Made by a program: the position numbers and the translations under genes. Source: Nectonema munidae (taxonomy: Eukaryota; Nematomorpha; Nectonematoida; Nectonematidae). Taken from it: DNA of 64,000 bases. The notes under the pieces are model-generated. The model had not been told where the DNA came from. It made no database searches and worked only from the letters and a program-made list of their open reading frames with translations. Location of the stretch: the NCBI GenBank assembly GCA_030549495.1, contig JAUIRK010000761.1, positions 248,001 to 312,000 of the forward strand. The letters are read 5' to 3'. Shown one piece after another: positions 54,382 through 64,000 of this stretch (the stretch's first letter is position 1; every line of letters starts with the position of its first letter).

Positions 54382-56348
54382 GTACCTTCAAATAGACTAT
54401 AGAGGGTATATCTTTGTTTTATTGATAGAGCTTGAATTGAATTGGAATTTTTTTGACATTTTGTATTTTATATGTAAACAGCACATCGCTACAAATTTTA
54501 TCGACTTGTCAAATAGGATATTTTTCATCAGAATAATTTCAATATTTTTTATAGTAAAGCTGAACCTCGTTTTGAAAATCTACGTTACTGCTATGAAAGG
54601 TTTTCTGTAGAAGATCTTCTGGCTTACCTAGGCTGCTTGCTATACATGGGCCAATCTAAAGATCAACGTGCTGATATAAAGTTTTTATTTTCCGATAAAA
54701 ATGGAGAACCTTTTCTGAAGGCAGCAATAAGCAGGGACATGTTTATTTTGGTCAAAACATTTATTAGATTTGATTATAAAAGTAACAGAAATACTTGTGA
54801 CAAACTATCACCTATAAGGTACTTGCACGATGAATTTTCCAAAAGTTGTCATAAGTATTGGCGTCCGAAGTACTATGTTACTATAGATGAGCAACTTGTG
54901 AAGTTTAGAGGAAGATCGCCAATAAAAGTTTACGATCCCTTTAAACCAGGCAGATATGGCATGAAAGTAAATCATAATGTTGATTCTGTTAACTTTTATG
55001 TATTGTCAAGTGAAGTATATGTTTCAGGATTGAGTGACAAAAGCTATTTCAAATCTACTAATATTGTAAAAAGACTTGTAGCAATATCTAATATACCAAA
55101 AGGTTGTGGAATTTATGTTGATAGATTTTTTATCGCCCATGAGTTATGTTGTTGGGCGGTAGATCGTAAACTCACGGTTTGTGGAACAGTTAGAGCAAAC
55201 CGTAGATTTATGCCACATATAATTCGACCTTCATATGATTTAAATTTGGTAGATTGTGAGAGCAAATTTTTATATACAAAATACTCTTCGCTAACAGTTT
55301 ACATCCCAAAAAAACATTCTGGTAAAGCATTTAGACCTGTTTACATAATGTCTAGCCAGCATCTTTCGGAAATTGAATTAGTCGGTAGTCAGAGAAAACC
55401 CCAAACTATTTTAGATTATAACATGTATAAAGCGGGTGTAGATGCTTTCAACAAGATGGCTAGAGATTATTCGTGCTACAGAACCCCAAGAAGATGTCCA
55501 ATGGCGATTTTTACAAATTTATTAGACATCGCTGCAAATAATAGTTGGGTCATTATGAAATCAAACATCCCAGAAAGGTATCCGAGTGTCAGAAAAGGTG
55601 GACGAAAGTGTTTCATTAGAAGTTTGGCTCTACATCTAACTGAAAAGGCCATGCAAATCAGATGCCAAAGTTCATCAACATGTGTTGGCACAAGAAAAAT
55701 TTATCCTTTTATGGTTTCGAAGCATCCAATCAGCCAACTACATCACATGGAAGAGGTTATTGTTTCGTTTCAAATTATAAACCAAGAAAAAGAAGTACAA
55801 GAAAGTGCATAAAATGTCAAAGGCCTGTTGTAAAAATCACACAGTACTTATTTGCAGGGAGTGTGAAGACTCATAAACTTTCTAATCTTCAAATAAACAT
55901 TTTTTTCTTTTATCTTTTTCACACTTTTGTGTAATAGAGTTTTTGAGAGTGAAATAATTGTTATCATAATCAGAAATTGTAAACATAAAGTAAAAAACTT
56001 TATCAGAAAATGTGGTATTTTGAAAAAAATTAAAAATTGTAATTTTAGATAAAATATTTCTTCCGTGGTTTGAATTTTTTGCTAACCGAAAAGTAAAAAA
56101 TATTTTAACGAAATTTTTGTTTGCTAGAAAAATTTTACTTTTTTTTGTAGATGGCGTTAAAAAATGGATTGAACCATTTTCTCCAATTTTTAAACATAAA
56201 AATGTTATCACTTTATTCAGAATAATTCTACAAGCATAATTTCAAATTTACGTGTTAGATTCAATACAGGTTGTCTATCTTTTTTTATGATTAAAATGAC
56301 TTTCAAAATTGCTTTGGGAGTAAAACTCCCATCTCCGTCGTGCGAGGG

Positions 56349-56624
56349 TACTGCAATGCAACACTTCAGTTAGCATTCACATAAGAGGGAACACATGCAA
56401 ATACCACGTGGTTACACATACACGTGTTTACACATACCGCGTGTAATCATACCCTGCATAGAAAACAAGAAAATGAAATTTTAGTTTTCTACTATTTAAA
56501 ATACAATGAGTGACGTATCTTTATATTTGTGATTAAGTTGTCTTTCTTTATCATATTTTCTTATTTCGTTTTAAACAAGTAAAATATTAATATCTCACCG
56601 CCCCCTTGAACCCTGCTGTAGGGG
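56349..56624. other. Right flank of the piggyBac element
   Basis: Contains repeated CACGTGTTTACACATAC-like words at 56400-56450. No gene. Confidence 0.35.
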
Positions 56625-56885
56625 ATACGTCAAATTAGTTTTCAAAAAACGTAAGTTATACTGTAACATTTTTTAGTTTTTGTTGAAGCTCTATAACTTT
56701 TTCTGATAGACTTTTTTTCCTTAAAAGTTATTATAAAAGGTAAATCGTAAAATGTTAAAAGTTATTTTACTTTTTGTAGCTTGCACCAATTTAGCTTTTA
56801 AACTATTTTTGAATGATGCTTAGAAAAATGAAGTAATGCAATCTTAATTTATTGTTTGATTTTTGTTTGTACAATTTTATCTTTA
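56625..56885 (-). repeat. Family A repeat core, inverted copy
   Basis: TAGGGGATACGTCAAATTAG through AAACTATTTTTGAATGATGC is the inverse of 17625-17840 and 39765-39995 with few changes. The SINE-like head is absent. Confidence 0.85.
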
Positions 56886-57283
56886 TTTGATACCCTTTTT
56901 TGAGAGTCTAACTAACTTCACTTATTCTTATACACAAAAATTCTAACATTTTAGTACGAGTTGTTGTTTTGTTTCGAAAACTATTCAGACCCAGCACTTC
57001 CCACCGTTCAGCGACTAATTTCCCAGTACCCAAGTGTGCCTTGTCGCATCTTCTACAGCTGCAGTATTTTTCATCTCTATTCCCTTCCTATTCCAATTTA
57101 AGCTTTCTCTTTCTTTTTAGGAGAAACTATCCAGATTCTTAATCCCAAAGTCAAGAATATTTACCCCGCATACTCTGGGGTCACACACTCTCTCATTTGC
57201 ATATCTGATTCCTCCATCAAAAGTCTTTTTTTAAATATTTTTTTAATAGTTGTCCGAAAAGGATAAATTCTAGAGGAAAGCAT

Positions 57284-57400
57284 TACGAGTGTCTAGCTAC
57301 GCCTTTCATTCTCGATGGTGTCGGGTTTGAATCCCTGTATTTTAATATGACTGCCCATTTGCACTTTATCAATGAAAGATAGACAAGTCAAGGAAAAATT
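57284..57400 (+). mobile_element. tRNA-derived SINE-like element
   Basis: B box GGGTTTGAATCCC (57323-57335) follows a D-arm-like GAGTGTCTAGCTACGCC (57287-57303) at tRNA spacing. The tail TTTGCACTTTATCAATGAAA resembles GTGCCTTGTCAATGAAAA at 17962-17979. Confidence 0.55.
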
Positions 57401-57452
57401 TAAACTAGACCATTTTGTAACTTTTTCTGAATAACCTCTAAGAAGTTAAATA

Positions 57453-59510
57453 GCAAACCTGTCTATAGCGGCAGCCAAAGGGAAACGACACAATTCGCTA
57501 CTATAGAAAGGTCAGTGGCCGTTTTGAATTTCAATGTTTGCATTGTATGATACCATAAATCTACGTAATTCTGTAAATTACATGAGATTTTTTTATTTAC
57601 TTTATTTTTTCTTTTACTTCTGCTCTTTTTAAATTTTTTTTTATTTGTCAGATTCCGTTACGAGCCCCACTCCAACGCATTACCGACATCAAGACTGGGG
57701 AGTATCTCACTCTATGTCATGTTAGGCTGAAAAGGGCTATTTGATGACTGTTACCTTTAAAAAATGCTGCTTGGTTATGACAGAGGACTGACGTCAGATC
57801 TTTTTAAAGAAATCAAAGATCGTGGTCTGTCAGGCCTCCTCTCTCTGTTATTAACATTCTTGCTGGACTGTGTCTGCTAAGTCGGTGGACATCTCTAGTA
57901 TCTCGGTAAAACCTTTGTTGGCGCAAACGCTCGTATATCGGCGTGGGTTATGTCTGGCTGCTCTATAGCTCCTCCTATTCACTGTCATCACTATCCTCTC
58001 CGTTAGATCCTCTCGCTTCATTTCATGGATGATTCCTCACAGTTTTCATTTCTGGAAATTAAGTTTTGCCGCCTTTATAATGTCCTGGTCCATGTGCTGG
58101 GTGATAGAGGTGGTGCTAGGAAAGAAGAAGACCAGTTTGACGTTCGACAATGGCAGGTGGGGTGGCAAAGAGCATTGCCATTAGCATATGGATCCTTCGA
58201 CTTTGTCATTGCTCATTGTATCTTCTTGTTGAGTTTTGTCATGAAGAGTTGAAACAGATTGCTAGTCATTCAGGCCTTATTGCTTGCATGGTTTACAAGG
58301 AGATCCTTACGTTTTATTTTACGCAAGCTACGTTGTTTGATTGACTTAACCATAATCATCTCAGACTCTTTTTCTCGGAAGTCTTGGCACAAAGTATGAG
58401 AACGATGCGCTCCTTTTACTTTTCACCAGAGCATTCTGTCTCTATGAAGTGGTGGTTGTAGACTCAACAGATGCCTTAAAGAAAAGTCCCATTTTATCCA
58501 TATTGAATATGCCACGGAGGTCGTAGTAGGCGCACGCGTTGGATATTCTTTGCTTCAAGTCGTCTACAACACCTGTCTCAACTCAATCTTGCAGTTCATC
58601 TTGCCAAAGATGATGTGCCGACGATAGAATGCCGCTAGCCAGCCGTTTGATAGGTTGAAGTAATGGAGTGCTAACTGCACTGTTACCTTCATTGCCTTCT
58701 AAAGAAGAGAGTTGTTATTGCGTTTTGTTCAGCATTTGTTGTTTTCTCTCTCCCGGTCGAGTGATACATTTCTTTCTAGCTGAATGATCCACTCCTGCTT
58801 CCTCTTCTCCTCTTCAGTATGTTTAGGATTTGAATCCTCCTCCAGCTATACCCTTGGGTGGAAAACATCTCAGTAATGGAACAGGCGCTCAACATGTCTT
58901 TGTCGTGCATCTTGATCATTTTTTTCTTTTTTCAAACGAGGATGAATGCCGATCTTCGATCGATTTTACAGCGTTGTGAGCCATCGCAGAGTTGTGGAAT
59001 TGGAAGTAAACCCATAAGAAAAAGTTGAACGACGGTGATGCGATGCGATGTGATTGTGCAAAAGAAGCATACGTTTGTTGCTAACTTTGATGTGTAACTT
59101 GTGTAATACCTAACCGACAATAACTGGTGCTTGCGCATATAGCATATTACTCTATAAACAGAAGATAAACTCAACTGTATAACTTGTGTGTTATATCAAA
59201 ACTCATGAAAGAGAGATTCTGGAATCATTAAGATAGTCATCATAATCTTGAAGATCCATCTTTACACTGTGACATCGAATGGATTGAACAAAATTCAGAC
59301 CATTGAAAGTTAGTATCCCTCTCAGACTTTCTTCATAGTCTTCGCACTTATCGAATAATTGATAATAATAAATCAATCAATATGTTTTTTCATAATAAAA
59401 TGAGTGGCCGCGTTAGGCAGGTGGCCGTTTATAAAGGGCGTATAGTATAGCAATTTTGAAGGGGGAATATTTTAGTGACGGCTATAAGCAGGTGGCTGCA
59501 AAGGCAGGGT
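57453..59510 (-). mobile_element. Tigger/pogo element relic, antisense
   Basis: Left end GCAAACCTGTCTATAGCGGC and inverted right end TACCCTGCCTTTGCAGCCAC are related. Subterminal CGGCCAC-type words recur at about 59406-59500 and 57512-57522. A TA precedes the left end, the expected Tigger target. The transposase between is on the minus strand. It is notably less AT-rich than its surroundings. Confidence 0.8.
57900..58690 (-). pseudogene. Tigger transposase relic
   Basis: In antisense order: FNLSNGWLAAFYRRHIIF (CENP-B-type DNA-binding end, about 58660), IFNMDKMGLFFKA (catalytic IxNxDExGLF with Glu changed to Lys, about 58500), KERIVLILCAKTSEKKSL (about 58380-58430), LFQLFMTKLNKKIQ, then VKLVFFF, TSITQHMDQDIIKAAKLNF (third catalytic region, about 58060-58120) and HEMKREDLTE (about 58020). 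Frames alternate, with several stops. The same family of domesticated transposases includes vertebrate JRK and TIGD proteins, but this copy is plainly a relic. Confidence 0.88.
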
Positions 59511-59676
59511 AACATCATTTTTTAATTTAAATAGTTGGGCATTTAATTAGGATATCATCTCGAATAAAAATAAATTCTCTTAGGTATCTGCTTACATGCT
59601 TATATATATTTTGTTTCTAGTGATGTACCGATCTCAATTTTTTATCGATCAAAGAATCGAAACATATTATTTACAA
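59511..59676. other. Short AT-rich gap
   Basis: Contains AGTGATGTACCGATCTCAAT (about 59621-59640), resembling a hAT-like end, without a clear partner. Confidence 0.3.
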
Positions 59677-59827
59677 AATCAAAAAATATTTATTCTTTTT
59701 AAATATATCGCTGGCTTCCGTTACTTTTAGAATAGAAAGTTAATCATTTTTATCAAATAATGCATATAGGAAACTAAAAGTACCGGGATCCAACGATATA
59801 TTTGGAAAGAATAAATATTTTTTGATT
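59677..59827. repeat. Foldback with 54-bp arms
   Basis: AATCAAAAAATATTTATTCT... (59677-59730) is inverted at 59774-59827 with about 48 of 54 positions paired and a 43-nt loop. Probably a foldback or decayed mini-transposon. Confidence 0.85.
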
Positions 59828-61110
59828 CTTTGATTACAGAATTGTATTTTGATTATTTCATTGTTTGACAAATATATTATTTAAAATCCTGTACATTGCA
59901 AAAATATAGGTTATAATTTTTTCAACATTCTTTTGTATTATTCTACTGTAGATACACGTTGGGAATGTCAAAAAATTTGTCTACTCGCCTTCAACCATGA
60001 GATAATATCATTACATAACAGAGAAGCGTTTCCTAAAACTTCTTCATATTTGAAAAAATTTCTTTGTCAATGTATTTTAAGGAAACTCGCATGATAAACA
60101 AGACACATCAAATTTAACAACCGTTTGAGCTCAAAATTGCCAAAATTAAAAATATGCACCCGTCATCTGCTAATTATAAAACAAAACTGATTATTACAAA
60201 ATTTTACGCTAAATTTTACTTGTAATTACAATGGTATGAAGCCGATGAAATAAGCATCAACAAAAATTTAGTTTTAGAAGTTTCTACTAGTATAGTTTGC
60301 GGTTACAATTCGTTTTCTTAAACATATAATATTAAATATTTTGATCTTTTTTCTCCACTGAGCTTTTTGGAGAAATCAAAGTGACTTTTTTCGCTGTGAA
60401 TTAAATGTCTTATACCATACTGAAAACAATGAATGCTTGTTATTGTGTTAATTTTAAGGGAATTTTTTACCTAAAAATAATATTTTAGTGATTCAATAAA
60501 CAATTCAAAGAAGAAAAATAATCAAAAGGATGTTCAAAAAGGAATATAAATTACAAAATTTTGTTGGAAATGTTTTTTCTCACCACCAATACAATTGAAA
60601 ATTGAATTAAGTAGTCGATTTGTGCATGAAGATAGTTTAATCTCTTATGATATTTGGCAAAGAATCAATATGAGCCTATAAATTCTAAAGAAAACATTTC
60701 AATTAAGAATGCCAACCGATTGTTATTATTGCTTAAACGTAATTCAAGGGATTTCAGAGTGAAACATGTTGTTTTTATAAATTGATCTACGCCCCCTATT
60801 ATGCATAAAAATCGGAGATTGTAGGTGAAGGGGGGGGGGGGGTGATATGAAATGTTGAATTAGTAAGAAGATGGGCCTGGTGTCCTGAATGTTGTGTTAC
60901 ATATCCTTTTCGAGGGGCAGAGTGAGTTGAAATTTCAATAATTTTTCAATATTTAACCTATTATCGGCCAAATTTTTTGTTTTATTAATTTAAGTTGTAA
61001 CTCATTATAATTTTATGTTTGAAAACAGAAAAAGTTGAACAATTCTAGTCGCCATATGTCGACTATTATGGGCAAAAACGTAGGAAAAAGTAAATTCATT
61101 TTTATTATCA
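59828..61110. other. AT-rich stretch, nothing recognised but a G13 run
   Basis: A G13 run at 60830-60842, preceded by GATTGTAGGTGAA, resembles a decayed poly-G MITE end. Part of 60130-60250 resembles 50990-51070. No gene. Confidence 0.4.
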
Positions 61111-61112
61111 AA

Positions 61113-62845
61113 TTACAGTTAAACTTGTCTAAACCGAAGTTGAAGTAAACACGCAATTTTTTTCGGTTTGATAGAAGTCTAGGTTGAGAGAGTGAGTACA
61201 GTTGTGAATTGACTCAAATCAACGTTTGAACGTCCTAATTAGATCTCCACTTCCCACTATTCTGCTCAAAGCCGGTACAAACTACCTTCTGGTTATAAAC
61301 ACCCCATAATACTCACACATTGGCTTATAGAAATAGTAAATAGTGTGTGATAATTTTTATTCAAGTGTGAATTATTTAAAAAAAAATATTTGTTCAAAGT
61401 TGTTTGTTTGAAGCTGAGTTTTTTCTTAATCAACTCTGATTCGTCTTCTTGTAAAATTTTAGAAGCAGCTTCGTACATCGTTGTTTTTGATGTATTCAAA
61501 GCAAATATTTTCACAGCATGCATCATTGAAACCACATCTTCAATAGTGATAGAACTTTCCGTGGTAGTATCCTGGCTACTTAAGCTTTAAGTCTAGGAAT
61601 TTTCATTTTCAAAATACTCTTCCAAGATAACTTCTTCCCAATCAGAGGAATCATTTACAATGTGAATATTTTTGTCAATATTAATATATTCTTGCAAATC
61701 TAAATCAGTATCAGTGATCTGTTGAAAGATCCTGCTCATCTTCTATTTCCAAATTTTGAACAAAACTAGTTTCTCTGATAAACCCACAATGATAGAAGCA
61801 CGAAGTAATAGTTGAAGTTTTAACCCTATTCCTTGATCTAAAAGGCATCTAAAACAGTGACTATTTTAGCAAAAAAAATTGCAAACTTCCCATTTTTGCA
61901 ATAATGTGCAAATTCACTTGCTTTCGGTAATTTACTTTAAAAGAGCGAATAATTCCGTGATCTTTTACATTATCAAGTTCTACCAAAGTATGTGATTGAG
62001 CATTATGAAGAAACATCAAAATGTTTCTTTGATATGTCTTCATTTCTTTATCAAGTGTTTGAACACATTGAACAAAAATTTTAAACGTCATCCATCCATT
62101 TTTATTATGTTCCCATCTCACTGCAAGATCATTTACTAGTGAGTTAAAATATCGCGGTTTTTTTGCTTTCCCTATTAGCAATGAAGAAAGTTTTTCGCCT
62201 GTTTGATTACAAGCAAGCATTATAGTTGGACGGTCTTTAGAAGTTCTTCCACCCTTACATTTATCACCTCTTATGGCAAGTGTTTTTGCAGACATAGCAC
62301 GAAAATAAAGCGCCGTTTCATCACAAATAAAAACATTACAAGCCCCATAGTCTTTACATATTGAGTCAATTCTTTCTTTAAAATTAGTAACATCATTTAA
62401 ATTCACATCATTACTTTCTCCAACAACTTGAAACGGTTTTATAGAGTGTCTGGCTTTAAAAGAGTCTAACCAATCTGTGCATGCTTTGAATTTGGTGAAC
62501 CCTAATTCTTTTGCGTAATTTAAAGCTTTATCACAAATTATAGGACCAGAAATACTGATCTTTTTCGCCCTTGCTTTCTGAAACCACGTCCATGTAAGAT
62601 CATTGATTTCTTCAGATTTAGATTTAAGTGTACATCTTTTTTTGTCCTCGGGAACATAATTTTTGAAATGAGATGAATAGGAATTTTGTTTTTTCAAGAT
62701 GTTTGATACGGTACTCACTCCAATACCATACTTTTTCTGAGGTATTTCAATGTAGGTTTGCGTTTTGAAGAAGCATGTTTAATCAGACTTAATTTCTTTT
62801 CAAATTTAGCTCTACACGAGAACGCTTTTTTATAGGTGGAGACAT
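61113..62845 (-). mobile_element. Second Tigger/pogo element, antisense, one end visible
   Basis: ACAGTTAAACTTGTCTAAAC followed by CGAAGTTGAAG at 61113-61143 is a Tigger-type terminus. The transposase is encoded on the minus strand from ATG at 62845 to about 61293. The matching end beyond 62845 was not found. Confidence 0.75.
61293..62845 (-). pseudogene. Tigger transposase, long open core
   Basis: The start reads MSPPIKKRSRVELN, then after frameshifts YIEIPQKKYGIGVSTVSNIL (helix-turn-helix of the CENP-B/Tigger DNA-binding domain). A 285-codon open frame (61861-62718) carries FTKFKACTDWLDSFKARHSI, VFICDETALYFRAM (first Asp, DET), RPTIMLACNQTGEKL and LMFLHNAQSHTLVELDNV; the second catalytic Asp of the usual DNAxxH is His here (HNAQSH). 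Past 61861 the frame is broken, with FYHCGFIRETS and a C-terminal KLSFKQTTLNKYF (61293-61535). Inactive, but less decayed than the copy at 57453. Confidence 0.88.
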
Positions 62846-63659
62846 ATAGGTAAGAAAAAATTGAAAACAGAAGGAAAGAAATTGTATGAAATCAAATAAG
62901 TATTTACGTCAAATTTATGTAATGTAGAATGAAAGTAGATTTTTTACTCACTATTAGATGACGTAGTAGTGCACTTTAAAGTTACGCACAATTGTGTTCA
63001 ATTTCCTGTGCAATCTCTATGCCTTTATCATGCACATTCTTTTTCTTTGTATTGTTTTAATTTTCTGAAACCTCTAATCACTATATTTTAACATCATATG
63101 TTTTCTGTCACACCTTGATTGCACATCAATTTTCAATGATAACAGTCAATTCATATCAAAGCAAGTCTACTGTCATTTTCATCATATCTTGTTCGATTGT
63201 GCATTAGAAAACTATTATGGCTGAAATATTTTTATTTGGAATTTTACTCGTTGAGGAAATTGAATGAAAACCTTCTTTTTAGCGATATCAAGTACTCGCT
63301 TCCTGTAAGAAAGTCTTTAAGGACGACCAACATTTTTTCGGAAGAGACGCCTCAAAGCTCAGAAGGCTTTTTACAGCATATCTTTCAAACTCAAGCTGTG
63401 AAATTTGATCCGATTGTTCTTTATCAATGTATATCTCAAGAATTGACTAAATAATAAAATAATAATTCTCCGGTACCACTTTTTACCACCAAAGTTGCAA
63501 CTATACTTTTCTATATTCCAATCGTTCAAGTCGACTCCTCCATGTAAGAGTTGTATAATTTGACAACTTGGGGAATTTGAACTTATAAGACGCTATCTTT
63601 TTGTCCTCTATTTATTTTTTCGAAATTCTATTTGCTCTCAAACACCCAGTCGCTAAAAG
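62846..63659. other. Stretch with one unassigned 85-codon frame
   Basis: The + frame at 63197-63454 (LRKLNENLLFSDIKYSLPVR onward) shows no motif I recognise. The ATG at 63217 could start 79 codons. It may be part of an unrecognised element or chance. Confidence 0.3.
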
Positions 63660-64000
63660 ACCCTTTTACTCATGTCAAAGAGTAAAGTTTAAAGGTAAGG
63701 AAGTGAAAAAATTATCGGAAAAAATGTTACTTCCAACAGGTAAGCTAGAGGTCAAAGAGTTCACTACTTTTGAACCTAAAGGTTCTTTTAATTTGAAGGT
63801 CTCTTTTCCTTGATAAGGTTGGAACTCATAACAATAACCTGTTTTTGCATTGCACATTGGCCAAATTTTATAACCAAATCTGTTAGGCTTGCCTCTCATA
63901 AACTATTTCAGAGTATTTCGTCCAAAATATTGGCACATTTTTTCATCTACTGAAAAGTATTCGTCAAGATACTTGAATTTTGAAATTTTTTGATTTAAAA
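63660..64000 (-). pseudogene. piggyBac transposase relic running off the window
   Basis: Antisense reading from the edge: KYLDEYFSVDEKMCQYFG (first catalytic Asp), a stop, MRGKPNRFGYKIWPMCNAKT, GYCYEFQPYQGKE, LGSKVVNSL and IFSDNFFTSLPL (second Asp). It is PGBD2/3-like and distinct from the other piggyBac copies here. The third Asp region is not readable below 63660 and the N-terminal part lies outside the window. Confidence 0.88.

Larger units (their letters stand above)
53443..55812 (+). pseudogene. piggyBac transposase with one intron (nearly intact)
   Basis: Exon 1 is 53443-53801 (MSSYNSESSSDESS ... PDGTKYFWEPKGNRGRA ... PPGPKGVAKN). Exon 2 is 54555-55812. Donor CAG|GTATGA and acceptor TTTTTTATAG|T join in phase 2 to read HENYSKAEPRFENLRYC, restoring the usual piggyBac order before FSVEDLLAYLGCLLYMG. 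Catalytic Asp residues (spliced numbering): D231 in TIDEQ, D309 in YVDRFF, D416 in AGVDA. RTPRRCPMAIFTNLLDIAAN follows. Codon 28 is TAA. At the C-terminus the cysteine-rich domain (RKCIKCQRP, then CKNHTVLICRECED) lies in other frames beyond 55690, so one or two late frameshifts are likely. About 538 codons, normal for the family. Confidence 0.88.
52796..56348 (+). mobile_element. Complete piggyBac element, 3.55 kb
   Basis: The ends CCCTCGCAAGACGGA and TCCGTCGTGCGAGGG are inverted repeats. Just inside, TGGGAGTTTTACTCCCA (52841-52857) faces its exact inverse at 56315-56331 (17/17). Flanks are GTAA and TACT rather than TTAA, so the target duplication has decayed. The transposase gene lies between, on the + strand, with one intron. 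Confidence 0.88.

Overview
The window is a strongly AT-rich stretch of animal genome, mostly transposon fossils. The only host gene I can support is a ceramide glucosyltransferase (UGCG/GlcT, GT21 family) whose first two coding exons lie on the + strand at 27965-28071 and 37659-37845. Splice sites, matching phase (2/2) and homology support both. Intron 1 is 9.6 kb and full of transposons. The later exons are not visible, so most of the window is upstream flank, intron 1 and probably a very long intron 2. The mix of long introns, AT bias, piggyBac, hAT, Tigger, MULE and CR1/jockey-like LINE copies, tRNA-derived SINEs and poly-G-bearing hAT MITEs suggests an arthropod. A parasitic copepod such as a caligid sea louse is my guess, not something proved here.

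Layout. 1-6.3 kb: a hAT MITE with a perfect target duplication, then a nearly full-length LINE whose ORF2 is open over 998 codons even though a 122-bp piggyBac-type MITE sits inside it in frame. 7.2-10.1 kb: a tRNA-like SINE, then a frameshifted element joining an OTU-protease-like domain to a MULE-type DDE transposase. 10.3-16.3 kb: Tigger-like ends, degenerate tandem repeats and a ~150-bp satellite. 16.4-20 kb: a large dispersed repeat with a SINE and three MITEs, two of which have internal tandem arrays grown from their own ends. 20-27 kb: piggyBac and hAT relics, including a 2.5-kb hAT with a nested MITE.

28-38 kb (UGCG intron 1): a piggyBac relic split by a 2.4-kb hAT with an intact 589-codon transposase, a second hAT (BED finger type) with two nested MITEs, a SINE and a minisatellite. 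38-52 kb: more copies of the large repeat, a poly-G MITE, a piggyBac relic with the same ends as the MITE inside the LINE, a second broken LINE abutting an antisense piggyBac, a perfect 7 x 28-bp minisatellite and a 262-bp tandem duplication. 52.8-56.3 kb: a complete piggyBac element whose transposase reads through a phase-2 intron that itself holds a hairpin and a MITE. 57-63 kb: two antisense Tigger/pogo relics and a foldback. 63.7-64 kb: an antisense piggyBac relic running off the edge.

Apart from UGCG the genes do not form a pathway. They are independent selfish elements and their non-autonomous partners, and the nesting order gives a relative age scale: the piggyBac at 29 kb is older than the hAT inside it, and the LINE at 2 kb is older than the MITE inside it. 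All sequence reading was by eye, so boundaries without a quoted target duplication are approximate.
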